From positions 5,332,001-5,396,000 of the forward strand of contig NZ_CP059556.1 of NCBI RefSeq assembly GCF_024734405.1: a stretch of DNA of 64,000 nucleotides. Direction: 5' to 3'. This stretch comes from Saccharopolyspora gregorii (GTDB lineage: Bacteria; Actinomycetota; Actinomycetes; Mycobacteriales; Pseudonocardiaceae). This document shows positions 34,761-42,857 of this stretch, piece by piece. A program made the translations under genes and the position numbers. The notes under the pieces were generated by a model. That model was not told the DNA's origin and made no database searches. It saw only the letters and a program-made list of their open reading frames with translations. The stretch's first letter is position 1. Every line of letters starts with the position of its first letter.

Positions 34761-34807
34761 GTGAACGGACCGTTCGACCAACCAGATGGGACGAACGGTC
34801 CGTTCAC
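34761..34807 (+). repeat. Palindromic repeat, family 1, copy 11
   Basis: Stem with one A-A mismatch and loop AACCAGATG, the same loop as copy 2 read on its own strand. It lies 69 bp from the bcp stop. Confidence 0.9.
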
Positions 34808-34875
34808 CCATCGGCGGTGGACGTGCGGCAGGGGCGGTTCCGAGCCGGAACCGCCCCTCCCGGTGGTGCGGGTCG

Positions 34876-35349
34876 TCAGACGCCGAGGTCCTTGCGGAGC
34901 CGGTCGACGTGGCCCGTGGCCTTGACGTTGTAGAGCGCCTTGTTGATCTTGCCGTCGGGGTCGACGACGAAGGTCGAGCGGATCACGCCCTGCACGACCT
35001 TGCCGTAGTTCTTCTTCTCCCCGAACGCGCCCCACGCGGTCATCACCGACTTGTCCACATCGGACAGCAACGGGAAGGTGAGGCCCTCGGCGTCGCGGAA
35101 CTTCGCCAGCTTCTCCGGCTTGTCCGGCGAGATGCCGACCACGTCGAACCCGGCGTCGTCGAGCACCGCCAAGCTGTCCCGGAAGTCGCACGCTTCCTTG
35201 GTGCAGCCGGGCGTGCTGGCCGCCGGGTAGAAGTAGACCACCAGGGAGCGGCCCCGGTAGTCGGCGAGCGCCACGGTCTTGCCGTCGGCGTCCGGCAGGG
35301 AGAATTCGGGTGCGGCGTCACCCGGTGCGAGTCGCTGCTGTTCGCTCAT
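34876..35349 (-). CDS. bcp: Thioredoxin-dependent peroxiredoxin, Bcp/PrxQ type
   Basis: 157 residues. The peroxidatic Cys49 is in PAASTPGCTKEACDF, and Cys54, five residues on, is the resolving Cys typical of the PrxQ subgroup. It reduces hydrogen peroxide and organic hydroperoxides with electrons from thioredoxin in the cytoplasm. The C terminus (VKATGHVDRLRKDLGV) and length are normal. It is a single gene convergent with the TSUP gene. Confidence 0.96.
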   Translation of the reverse strand: MSEQQRLAPGDAAPEFSLPDADGKTVALADYRGRSLVVYFYPAASTPGCTKEACDFRDSLAVLDDAGFDVVGISPDKPEKLAKFRDAEGLTFPLLSDVDKSVMTAWGAFGEKKNYGKVVQGVIRSTFVVDPDGKINKALYNVKATGHVDRLRKDLGV

Positions 35350-35447
35350 GCCTCGACGCTAGTCCACGCCGAACGCCCCGCTCGCCTGGGCGGCCACCGA
35401 CCGCCCAGGCCACCGCGGGCGAGATCACCTCGGGCGGAACCCTCGAC

Positions 35448-35609
35448 TCAGGGCAGTTGCGGCGCGGTCTCCGACACCGTCTGCGAGACGGTGTTCACCG
35501 ACACCGCCTCCTCCTGATCATCAGCGGCGATGAACCCACCGAAGAACAGCCCGGCCAGAGCCGAAGCGGTCACGGACAGCGCGCAAACGGTGTAAAGGCG
35601 CAGGCTCAC
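35448..35609 (-). CDS. Small 53-residue membrane-anchored protein
   Basis: GTG 35609 follows a good AGGAAAGGG site. The product is one hydrophobic helix (LYTVCALSVTASALAGLFFG) and a short acidic, Ser/Thr/Val-rich tail (SVNTVSQTVSETAPQLP). It is not in any family I know. It is divergent from poxB (191 bp between starts) and 98 bp upstream of bcp on the same strand. The clear ribosome site and clean composition make it more convincing than the small reading frame at 33510. Confidence 0.55.
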   Translation of the reverse strand: MSLRLYTVCALSVTASALAGLFFGGFIAADDQEEAVSVNTVSQTVSETAPQLP

Positions 35610-35800
35610 CGTTTTCCCTTTCCTGCAGGAGTTTTCGAGGAACACGTCGACATCGACTACCAAGTGATCGCCGGTCGGGGTGGAGACGTTACCGGGTTCC
35701 CCCGAACGGGGGGTGAACGCGGCGCTACCTCCTGGAGTTGCGGGGCTGCACCGCCCCGCGTAGACGGGAGACACCAGCACCCCACCTATCGGGAGAGCTC

Positions 35801-37534
35801 ATGCCGACCGTGGCCGACCAGTTCATCGAAGTGCTCGTGCAAGCAGGCGTGCGACGGATCTACGGGATCGTCGGCGACAGCCTCAACCCGGTGGTGGACG
35901 CGGTTCGGCGCACCGACGGCATCGAATGGGTGCACGTGCGGCACGAGGAGGCGGCGGCGTTCGCCGCCAGCGCCGAGGCTCAGCTGACCGGGCGGCTCGC
36001 GGTGTGCGCGGGCAGTTGCGGGCCGGGGAACCTGCACCTGATCAACGGGCTGTACGACGCGCACCGCAGCGGCGCCCCGGTGCTCGCCCTGGCCTCGCAC
36101 ATCCCGTCGGAGCAGATCGGCACCGGCTTCTTCCAGGAGACGCATCCGGAGGAGTTGTTCAACGAGTGCAGCCACTTCTGCGAGCTGCTCTCCCAGCCGG
36201 AGCAGATGCCGCGGCTGCTGCGCAGCGCCATGCAGACCGCGGCGGGGCGGCGCGGTGTTTCGGTGCTGGTGCTGCCGGGGGACGTCGCGCACAAGTCGGC
36301 GGCGCGGCCGACGGGCACCGGCGCGGTCGATTCGGAGCCGCCGACGGTGGTGCCCTCCCCGACGCAGGTCGACCAGCTCGCCGAATCGCTGAACTCGGCG
36401 GAGCGGGTGATGTTGTTCTGCGGTGCCGGGACCCGTGGCGCGCACCAGGACGTGATGCAGCTGGCGAGCACCTTGCAGGCCCCGGTGGGCCACGCGCTGC
36501 GCGGCAAGGAGTGGATCCAGTACGACAACCCGTACGACGTGGGCATGAGCGGGCTGCTCGGCTACGGCGCCTGCCAGCAGGCGATGCAGAAGGCGGACCG
36601 GGTGGTGCTGCTGGGCACCGACTTCCCGTACGACAACTTCCTGCCGCAGGCCAACACGGTGCAGGTGGACATCGACCCGACGCACCTGGGCAGGCGCACC
36701 GTGCTCGACCTGGCGGTGCACGGCGACGTGCGCGAGACGATCCGCGCGGTGCTGCCGAAGCTGCGGCAGAAGACGGACCGCTCGTTCCTGGACCGGATGC
36801 TGCGCGAGCACGCCGACCAGCTGGAACAGGTCGTCGACTCGTACACCACGAACGTCGGCAACCAGGTGCCGATCCACCCGGAGTACGTGGCCGACGCGCT
36901 GGACGACCTGGCGGCCGAGGACGCGGTGTTCACCGTGGACACCGGGATGTGCAACGTGTGGGCGGCGCGCTACGTGACGCCGAACGCGCACCGCCGGGTG
37001 CTGGGTTCGTTCGTGCACGGGTCGATGGCGAACGCGTTGCCGCAGGCCATCGGCGCCCAGCTCGTCGACCGGCGCAGGCAGGTGATCGCGATGGCCGGCG
37101 ACGGCGGGTTGTCCATGCTGATGGGCGAGCTGCTGACGCTGCGGACGCTCCAGCTGCCGGTGAAGGTGGTCGTGTTCAACAACTCCTCGCTGGGCATGGT
37201 GAAGCTGGAGATGCTGGTGGACGGGCTGCCGGACTTCGGCACCGACCACGATTCGATCGACTACGCCGGGATCGCCGCCGCGGCGGGCATTCACTCGGTG
37301 CGGGTGGAGCGGCCCGGTGAGGTGCGGGAGGCGCTGGAGGGGACGTTGGCCCGGCCGGGGCCGGCGCTCATCGACGTGGTGACCGACCCGAACGCGCTGT
37401 CGATCCCGCCGAAGATCACCGGAACGCAGGTGAAGGGCTTCGCGCTGGCGGTGAGCCGCACCGTGCTCTCCGGCGGGGTGGGGAAGATGGTGCAGCTGGC
37501 GCGGAGCAACCTGCGCAACATCCCCCGCCCCTGA
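35801..37534 (+). CDS. poxB: Pyruvate dehydrogenase (quinone)/pyruvate oxidase, ThDP-dependent
   Basis: 577 residues from ATG 35801 after a GGGAGAG site. The catalytic Glu50 is in VRHEEAAAFAAS. The ThDP-binding GDG motif is in MAGDGGLSMLMGEL with the closing Asn-Asn in VVFNNSSLGMVKLE. The layout (N-terminal Pyr, central FAD-binding, C-terminal PP domain) and wording such as GSCGPGNLHLINGLYDAHRSGAPVLAL are those of PoxB. It oxidatively decarboxylates pyruvate to acetate and CO2 and passes electrons to the quinone pool at the membrane. The last 25 residues (VLSGGVGKMVQLARSNL) probably form the membrane-binding helix. Confidence 0.94.
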   Translation: MPTVADQFIEVLVQAGVRRIYGIVGDSLNPVVDAVRRTDGIEWVHVRHEEAAAFAASAEAQLTGRLAVCAGSCGPGNLHLINGLYDAHRSGAPVLALASHIPSEQIGTGFFQETHPEELFNECSHFCELLSQPEQMPRLLRSAMQTAAGRRGVSVLVLPGDVAHKSAARPTGTGAVDSEPPTVVPSPTQVDQLAESLNSAERVMLFCGAGTRGAHQDVMQLASTLQAPVGHALRGKEWIQYDNPYDVGMSGLLGYGACQQAMQKADRVVLLGTDFPYDNFLPQANTVQVDIDPTHLGRRTVLDLAVHGDVRETIRAVLPKLRQKTDRSFLDRMLREHADQLEQVVDSYTTNVGNQVPIHPEYVADALDDLAAEDAVFTVDTGMCNVWAARYVTPNAHRRVLGSFVHGSMANALPQAIGAQLVDRRRQVIAMAGDGGLSMLMGELLTLRTLQLPVKVVVFNNSSLGMVKLEMLVDGLPDFGTDHDSIDYAGIAAAAGIHSVRVERPGEVREALEGTLARPGPALIDVVTDPNALSIPPKITGTQVKGFALAVSRTVLSGGVGKMVQLARSNLRNIPRP

Positions 37535-37869
37535 GCACGCGTCACTCGTCCCGGGAGGGACCAGCCGGGTTTCCGGGAAATCGGTCGCTCTGCGTGAGTT
37601 TTCCCGCGTCGCGGCGGGATCGAGAGGCGCGGCGCGGCGAGCCGGTTGCCGCCGCATCCGCCCGGGGCGGCGCCGCGGTCCCGATCCTCGGACCAGCACA
37701 CCGAGGTCGGGACCAGCTCCGCAGCGGGGAAAAGCACGCTCCGCCAGGTGTTCCGTCCGGTCCCGCACCGCCGCCCCCGGACTCGGTTCGTGCCGCCGGC
37801 GCCGGGAAAAGGATGTCGGTTGGGTGACGCGATGGTGACGCTCGGTTCGCAGGGTGGACACTGATCGCC
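37535..37869. other. 335-bp intergenic region
   Basis: I see no gene, strong hairpin or repeat. It must hold the end of the poxB transcript and the promoter of the DUF5753 regulator; GGTTGGGTGACGCGATGGTGACG near 37820 is GC-rich without a clear promoter. Confidence 0.4.
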
Positions 37870-38718
37870 ATGACAGTGAGTCCCACGGTGCGCCGCCGCC
37901 GCCTCGCCGCGGAGCTGCGCAGGCTCCGAGGACTGGCGGAGGTCACCCAGCAGCAGGCGGCCACCCACCTCGGTTGCACCCAGGCGAAGATAGGCAGATT
38001 CGAGACGGCGAAGCGTTCTCCGTCAATCGGCGACGTTAGCGCGTTGCTGGACTTCTACGCCGTCAACGGTGCCGAACGCGAACAGTTGATCAACCTGGCT
38101 CGGGACGCCCGGAAGCGCGGCTGGTGGCATTCCTACAGCGATGTGCTTCCCGAGTGGTACGAGACCTACGTCGGGCTGGAGGCCGAGGCCTCGTCCATGC
38201 ACACCTGGGAGTCGGAAGCGATCCCCGGCCTGCTCCAGACCGCCGAGTACGCGTACGCCATCACCAAGTCCACCTTGATCCGCGCGGACGAGCCGGAGAT
38301 CAGCCGCCGCGTGGAGCTCCGGATGCAGCGCCAGGACCGGATCACCGGATCGCAGCCCCTGGACCTGTGGGCGGTGATCGGCGAGACGGCGCTGCGCCGC
38401 GGCGTCGGCGGTTCGGCGGTATTGCGCCGCCAATTGGAGCACTTGCTCGCTTTGGCGGAACTCCCGAACGTGACGTTGCAGGTCATGCCGTTGGACGCGG
38501 GCGCGCATCCGGCGCAGGCAGGGCCATTCGTCATCCTCCGCTACTCCAATCACGTGGATCCGGCTGTCGTCTATCTGGAAACCCACGTGGGAGGACTTTA
38601 TCTCGAACGGGATAACGAGCTGTCCAAATACGTGACGATGATGGACCATCTACGCGCACACGCGATCGACCCGGAAGGGTCCATTCAAGTGATTCACGAG
38701 CGCATAGGAGAGCTGTAG
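37870..38718 (+). CDS. XRE-family HTH regulator with DUF5753
   Basis: 282 residues. The XRE domain covers about residues 8-62 (VTQQQAATHLGCTQAKIGRFE). The DUF5753 domain follows with WESEAIPGLLQTAEYAYAI, LEHLLALAELPNVTLQVMPL and GGLYLERDNELSKYV. It resembles WhiJ/AbaA-orfA-type regulators that affect sporulation and antibiotic production in streptomycetes. A DUF397 gene starts directly after its stop, the standard pairing. Codon use is less GC-biased than the neighbours (several AT-ending codons), which suggests horizontal transfer. Targets are unknown. Confidence 0.92.
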   Translation: MTVSPTVRRRRLAAELRRLRGLAEVTQQQAATHLGCTQAKIGRFETAKRSPSIGDVSALLDFYAVNGAEREQLINLARDARKRGWWHSYSDVLPEWYETYVGLEAEASSMHTWESEAIPGLLQTAEYAYAITKSTLIRADEPEISRRVELRMQRQDRITGSQPLDLWAVIGETALRRGVGGSAVLRRQLEHLLALAELPNVTLQVMPLDAGAHPAQAGPFVILRYSNHVDPAVVYLETHVGGLYLERDNELSKYVTMMDHLRAHAIDPEGSIQVIHERIGEL

Positions 38719-38910
38719 ATGGAATACCTCACGGGTTGGCGGACCAGCACCCGGAGCACGCACCAAGGACAATGCGTGGAGGTCGGCTTCGGTGCCGCGC
38801 GCATCGGCGTGCGTGACACGAAGGACCGGCCGGGTGGCTACTTCGTCGTCGATCCCGCGCGGTGGGCGGACTTCCTCGGAGGTCTCAAGCGCGGCACTTT
38901 CGACCGCTGA
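38719..38910 (+). CDS. DUF397 small protein (partner of DUF5753 regulator)
   Basis: 63 residues, ATG immediately after the regulator's TAG. It shows the family pattern W..ST.S...G.CVEV......I.VRDTKD..G....V....W..F. DUF397 proteins sit beside DUF5753 regulators across mycelial actinomycetes and are thought to modulate them, perhaps like an antitoxin or anti-regulator. Regulator and partner would be made from one message in similar amounts. Confidence 0.92.
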   Translation: MEYLTGWRTSTRSTHQGQCVEVGFGAARIGVRDTKDRPGGYFVVDPARWADFLGGLKRGTFDR

Positions 38911-39015
38911 CCCTCGCACCACCGCGTCCGGTGACCGCGCCGTCCCGGACGTGAGAACGAACCGAAGAACCGAGCGGGTCGCCGGATCCGCGCCCGCTCG
39001 GCTCCGATTCTCGAA

Positions 39016-39031
39016 GTCGGATTAATCCGAC
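39016..39031. promoter_or_regulatory. Perfect 16-bp palindrome between convergent genes
   Basis: GTCGGATTAATCCGAC lies 105 bp after the DUF397 stop and 84 bp before the stop of the PH-domain gene. The AT-rich centre stands out. It may be a protein-binding site or a weak terminator. Confidence 0.4.
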
Positions 39032-39114
39032 CGTCGATCGCCCCGTTTCCGCAGACCGAGGCGCCTTCCTGCTATTCCTTCGATCGCTGCGAAACGCATC
39101 TCACCCGAACGGCC

Positions 39115-40629
39115 CTACTCCTCACGGGTATTAATCGGTGGCGCGGGTTCGAGGAATGGGGTGAGCAGGCCCGGTACCGCCGCTTCGGCCAGCAGCAGGC
39201 CGTTCCCCGCGCGCACGTCGGGGATCGTGCACCGGCCGGACCCGGCCGCCGTGGTGGCCACGACGTCCAGCAGCCCGGAGCGGCGCTGGAACACCGACTG
39301 CTCGAAGCGCCAGCCGATGATCCCGTCCCGGCGCAGCGCGACGGTCCGGCGCAGCCCGGTGCCGCGCCTGCCCACCAGGTAGGCGCCGTGCAGCCGGTGT
39401 CCGAGGTTGCGGTAGGCGTCGACGCCGAACGCGATCGCGAGCAACGCCACCGAGGGCACCACGGCCGCCGCCGGGGCGAGGGGGATCCAGCCGAGCACCG
39501 CCGCCACCACCGCGGCCGCGGCGAACGGCAGCGCCACCAGCAGCCCCCACGTGATCCGCCGCCGCAGCGCGGCCCGCGGGTGCGCGGTGAAGCCGTCAGC
39601 GGGGAAGTTCTCCTCCCGCAGCACCTCGGCGGCGACCCGGCGGGCTTCAGCGCGCGGCGCGGGCGGCAGCAAGGTCTTCGCATCCGGTTGCTTCCCGCCC
39701 TCGGCGTCGCTGAGCCCGGTGGCGATCGCGTTGGTGCGGGCCCCGCCGACCCAGCGCAGCAGCAGCGGCTCGGCGAGCTCCACCCCGCGCAACCGGCTCT
39801 CCTCCAGGGAGATCGACCGCTGGGTGAGCAGCCCGCGGCGCACCCGGAGCGTCCCGGTGCTTTCGCGGGTGAGCCTGAACCCCCACCACAGCTCCACCGA
39901 CAGCAGCAGCGAGCCGAGCACCCCGACCAGCACGACCGCCACCACGGGGGCGCCGATGGCCAGCCAGAGCGGGACCGCCCGGATCTCCTCCCCGACGAGC
40001 CGGTACACCCCGGACTTCGCCAGCAGTTCGGAGAACGAGCCGAACGCCGAGGCGATCGCGCCCCACACGGCGAGGATCAACGACATCGTGGCGCCGGAGT
40101 ACAGCAGCCACACCGGACGCAGCCGGGCCAGCTCCCCGTCCCGCGGCCCGTCCGGCGCGTCGTCCGCGGCACCGTCCGCAGTGGACTCCCGGAGCAGCAG
40201 CGCCGCCCGGATCCGCTCCGCGTCGGACCGGGCCAGCGCGTCCAGCTTCAGCTCGCCGTCGCCCTGCGCGCCGGTGCCGATCTTCACCACGGACAACCCG
40301 AGCACCCGGTGCATCGGGTCGGCGGTGAGGTCGACGCTGCGGATGCGGTCCCGCGGTAGCGAGCGGTGGCTGCGGGACAGCACGCCCTTGCGCAGTTCCA
40401 CCCGTTCCTCGCCGATCCGGTAGGAGCCGAACCACCAGTCCAGCCCGGTGGTCACCGCCAGCAGCGCCGCGCAGGCGGCCCAGATCCCCGCCATGGCGGC
40501 GACTCCGGCCGGTTTCGTCCCGGCCACGAGCATCACCGCGGCGGTGGGCACCAGCGGCAGCAGCGCCAGGAGCACCGGCACCAGCACGACCCGGCCGTCG
40601 AGCCGCCGCCAGCCCGCCGGCCCGCTCAC
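39115..40629 (-). CDS. Large bPH2 (DUF304) membrane protein, YdbT-like
   Basis: 504 residues from GTG 40629, overlapping the previous stop. There are three bPH2 modules: about 55-130 (YRIGEERVELRKGVLSRSHRSLPRDRIRSVDL), about 240-310 (RLTRESTGTLRVRRGLLTQRSISLEESRL) and about 415-480 (RLHGAYLVGRRGTGLRRTVALRRDGIIGW). Each is preceded by paired membrane helices. The pattern matches YdbT of Bacillus, which works with YdbS in membrane or bacteriocin resistance. Together with the smaller protein encoded upstream it should form a membrane complex. The molecular function is unknown. Confidence 0.88.
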   Translation of the reverse strand: MSGPAGWRRLDGRVVLVPVLLALLPLVPTAAVMLVAGTKPAGVAAMAGIWAACAALLAVTTGLDWWFGSYRIGEERVELRKGVLSRSHRSLPRDRIRSVDLTADPMHRVLGLSVVKIGTGAQGDGELKLDALARSDAERIRAALLLRESTADGAADDAPDGPRDGELARLRPVWLLYSGATMSLILAVWGAIASAFGSFSELLAKSGVYRLVGEEIRAVPLWLAIGAPVVAVVLVGVLGSLLLSVELWWGFRLTRESTGTLRVRRGLLTQRSISLEESRLRGVELAEPLLLRWVGGARTNAIATGLSDAEGGKQPDAKTLLPPAPRAEARRVAAEVLREENFPADGFTAHPRAALRRRITWGLLVALPFAAAAVVAAVLGWIPLAPAAAVVPSVALLAIAFGVDAYRNLGHRLHGAYLVGRRGTGLRRTVALRRDGIIGWRFEQSVFQRRSGLLDVVATTAAGSGRCTIPDVRAGNGLLLAEAAVPGLLTPFLEPAPPINTREE

Positions 40630-41141
40630 GTCGCGTCCCCGGGCGCCGCCTGGGTGGTGGCGGTGAGCCGCTCGACGAGTTCGGCGGCGACCCGGTGGTC
40701 CAGCCCGTCGATGCGCAGCGGCCCGGCGGCCGATGCGGTGGTGACGGTGACGCTGGCGAGCCCGAACGCGCGTTGCAGCGGGCCGCGCACCGTGTCCACG
40801 GTCTGGATCCGGGACATCGGGGCCACGCGCCACTCCTGGCGCAACCAGCCGGCCGCGGTGTACACGGCGTCGTCGGTGTTCTCCCAGCGGTGCACCCGGT
40901 AGCGCCACTGCGGCATCACGACCAGGTAGGGGATGCCGAGCACGGCCACGACGGCGAGTCCGAGCAGCAGCCAGGGGCGGGCGGGGGCGATCAGCGCGGC
41001 GAGCACGGCGAGCACCACGGCCGGTGGGACGACGAGGATCGCGGCTTGGGCGGACCACCAGCCGACGGCTCGGCGCTCCACCCGGTGCCGGGGTGGCCGC
41101 AGGCGCACCTGCGCTGCGGGTTGTCTGTCTTCTGTGGACAC
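40626..41141 (-). CDS. Small bPH2 (DUF304) membrane protein, YdbS-like
   Basis: 171 residues from GTG 41141. Two close membrane helices (about 28-48 and 53-73) are followed by a bPH2 domain (VYTAAGWLRQEWRVAPMSRIQTVDTVRGPLQRAFGLASVTVTT). The wording PMSRIQTVDTVRGPLQRAFGL is highly characteristic of YdbS-like proteins. The stop overlaps the GTG of the larger bPH2 gene by four bases, so the two are made as a pair. Confidence 0.9.
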   Translation of the reverse strand: MSTEDRQPAAQVRLRPPRHRVERRAVGWWSAQAAILVVPPAVVLAVLAALIAPARPWLLLGLAVVAVLGIPYLVVMPQWRYRVHRWENTDDAVYTAAGWLRQEWRVAPMSRIQTVDTVRGPLQRAFGLASVTVTTASAAGPLRIDGLDHRVAAELVERLTATTQAAPGDAT

Positions 41142-41185
41142 GTCGTGGTCTCCGATTCGGTGGTGCGGCCCCGGTCGCGGCGGGC

Positions 41186-42679
41186 CTACTTCAAGCTCCG
41201 GACCTGTTCCCACAGCTGCGGCCACGGCTCCAGGCGGTCGGTGAGCAGCCACAGCGGGGTGCCGCCGCCGTCGATGCGGCGCACCGCCGCGAAGTGCGGC
41301 CGCCACGGTTCCGGGTCCTCGCCGACGAACAGCACGTCCCGCGCACCGTCGTCCGGCGTCCCGAAGTAGCCGTAGCCGCGATGCGCGCTGTGCGCCGGTG
41401 GCAGCCCGTACTCGTGGGTGTGCGCGTCGAGCATCGCAGCAAGGATGTAGCTCTCCCCCACCACCGCCGTGTGCTCCCGCTGCTGCGCGGGCAGCTGCCG
41501 GTACGCGGTGGCGACCTCTCCGGCCAGGGCCCGGTCCGCGGGCACCCCGAACGCGGTGGCCAGCATCGAGGACATCACCACGACGGCGCCCGCGGCGAGC
41601 ACCGCCAGCGCACCGGCCGGCCACGCGAGCCACGCGGCGCCGCGCCGCCCGGCCGCGGCCCGCGCTTCCCGCCTGCGTTGGAAGGCGACCGCGCCGGCCG
41701 CGAGCAGCACGCCGTACATGCCGACGACGTAGTAGGGCCGCCCGCTGGTGGCGATGTAGAAGGCGTACTGCGCGAGGGCGGCGGCCGCGATGAACCGGTA
41801 GGGGCGGAACTCGGCGGCGGTGAGCATCCGCGCCACGCCGTAGAGGCAGAGCGGGACGCCGAGAACTCCCATGTACAGCACCATCGAAAGGGCCGCGCCG
41901 CTCCGGCCGCCGCTGAGGATCGGCGTCTCCGCCTGGACCACTTCGCTCATCGCCAGCTGCGGCCACCCGTGCGCCGCCTGCCAGATCAACGTCGGTGCCG
42001 CGATGACCAGTGCGATCCCGATGCACCCCCAGAACATCGGGCGGCGCAGCAGGTCCCGCGGACCGAACACCAGCAGGCAGAGCAGCAGCGCCGCGCAGAG
42101 CACCGCGACGTGCACCTTCACCTGCATCGTGACCCCGATGACGCCGCCGAGGCCGAGCAGCAGCCGATCGTCGGCCCGCCCTTCCGCGTGCTGCCGGCAC
42201 CAGCGCACCATCAACAGGCACAGCAGCATCCACAGCGGCGCTTCCAGCGTGTACGGGGTGATCCAGTGCGCGACCAGCGAGGTCCACAGCCCCGTCGCGA
42301 ACCCCAGCCCCGCGAGCACCTGGCTGCGCCGGTCACCGCCGAACTCCCGCGCCAGCGACCCGGCGAGCAGCACGCCGCCTGCCGAGATCAGCACGGCGGG
42401 CAGGCGCAGCACGATCATGGAGCCGGGCGCGAGCCAGCCCATCGCACCGGCCAGCAGCGGCGCGAGCGGCGGCTGGTCGACGTAGCCCCAGTCCGGGTGG
42501 TACCGGCCCGCGGCCAGCATGTACACCTCGTCGATCCAGTACCCGCCGAACGCCCCCGCCACGAGGTGGACCACCGCGAACGCGGCCGCGACGAGCAGCA
42601 GCGGACGGCGGGCGAACGCGGGCGGCCCCGCAGTGGTGGACGGTGGCCGCGCCGCGGTGGCGCGCACTTCGGTATGCAT
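41186..42679 (-). CDS. GT39/ArnT-like membrane glycosyltransferase
   Basis: 497 residues from ATG 42679 (GGGGGAGA site before it; GTG 42733 would add 18 residues). It is a polytopic protein with about ten helices. The first loop has the catalytic-type acidic pair Asp50-Glu51 in GGYWIDEVYM and a second Asp68 in WGYVDQPPLAP, the usual GT39/ArnT/PMT-like arrangement. These enzymes move a sugar from a polyprenyl-phosphate carrier to a protein, lipid or polymer on the outer face of the membrane. The soluble C-terminal domain (about 370-497) is short. It is divergent from a two-component kinase gene. Confidence 0.88.
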   Translation of the reverse strand: MHTEVRATAARPPSTTAGPPAFARRPLLLVAAAFAVVHLVAGAFGGYWIDEVYMLAAGRYHPDWGYVDQPPLAPLLAGAMGWLAPGSMIVLRLPAVLISAGGVLLAGSLAREFGGDRRSQVLAGLGFATGLWTSLVAHWITPYTLEAPLWMLLCLLMVRWCRQHAEGRADDRLLLGLGGVIGVTMQVKVHVAVLCAALLLCLLVFGPRDLLRRPMFWGCIGIALVIAAPTLIWQAAHGWPQLAMSEVVQAETPILSGGRSGAALSMVLYMGVLGVPLCLYGVARMLTAAEFRPYRFIAAAALAQYAFYIATSGRPYYVVGMYGVLLAAGAVAFQRRREARAAAGRRGAAWLAWPAGALAVLAAGAVVVMSSMLATAFGVPADRALAGEVATAYRQLPAQQREHTAVVGESYILAAMLDAHTHEYGLPPAHSAHRGYGYFGTPDDGARDVLFVGEDPEPWRPHFAAVRRIDGGGTPLWLLTDRLEPWPQLWEQVRSLK

Positions 42680-42857
42680 GGTCTCCCCCAGGAGGATTCG
42701 CGATCGAGGACCATTCCACTCCACCCGGGGCACCCGGCGCGACGGATTTCGGTCGGTTCTCGCTGTGACGGAAGTCGTGCGCTGGTGCGACTTTCGTAGG
42801 TTCGCGGCCGACGGCGGTGTGGATTTCGGCGGTTCGCCCCGGTTCCGCGGCTACGGT

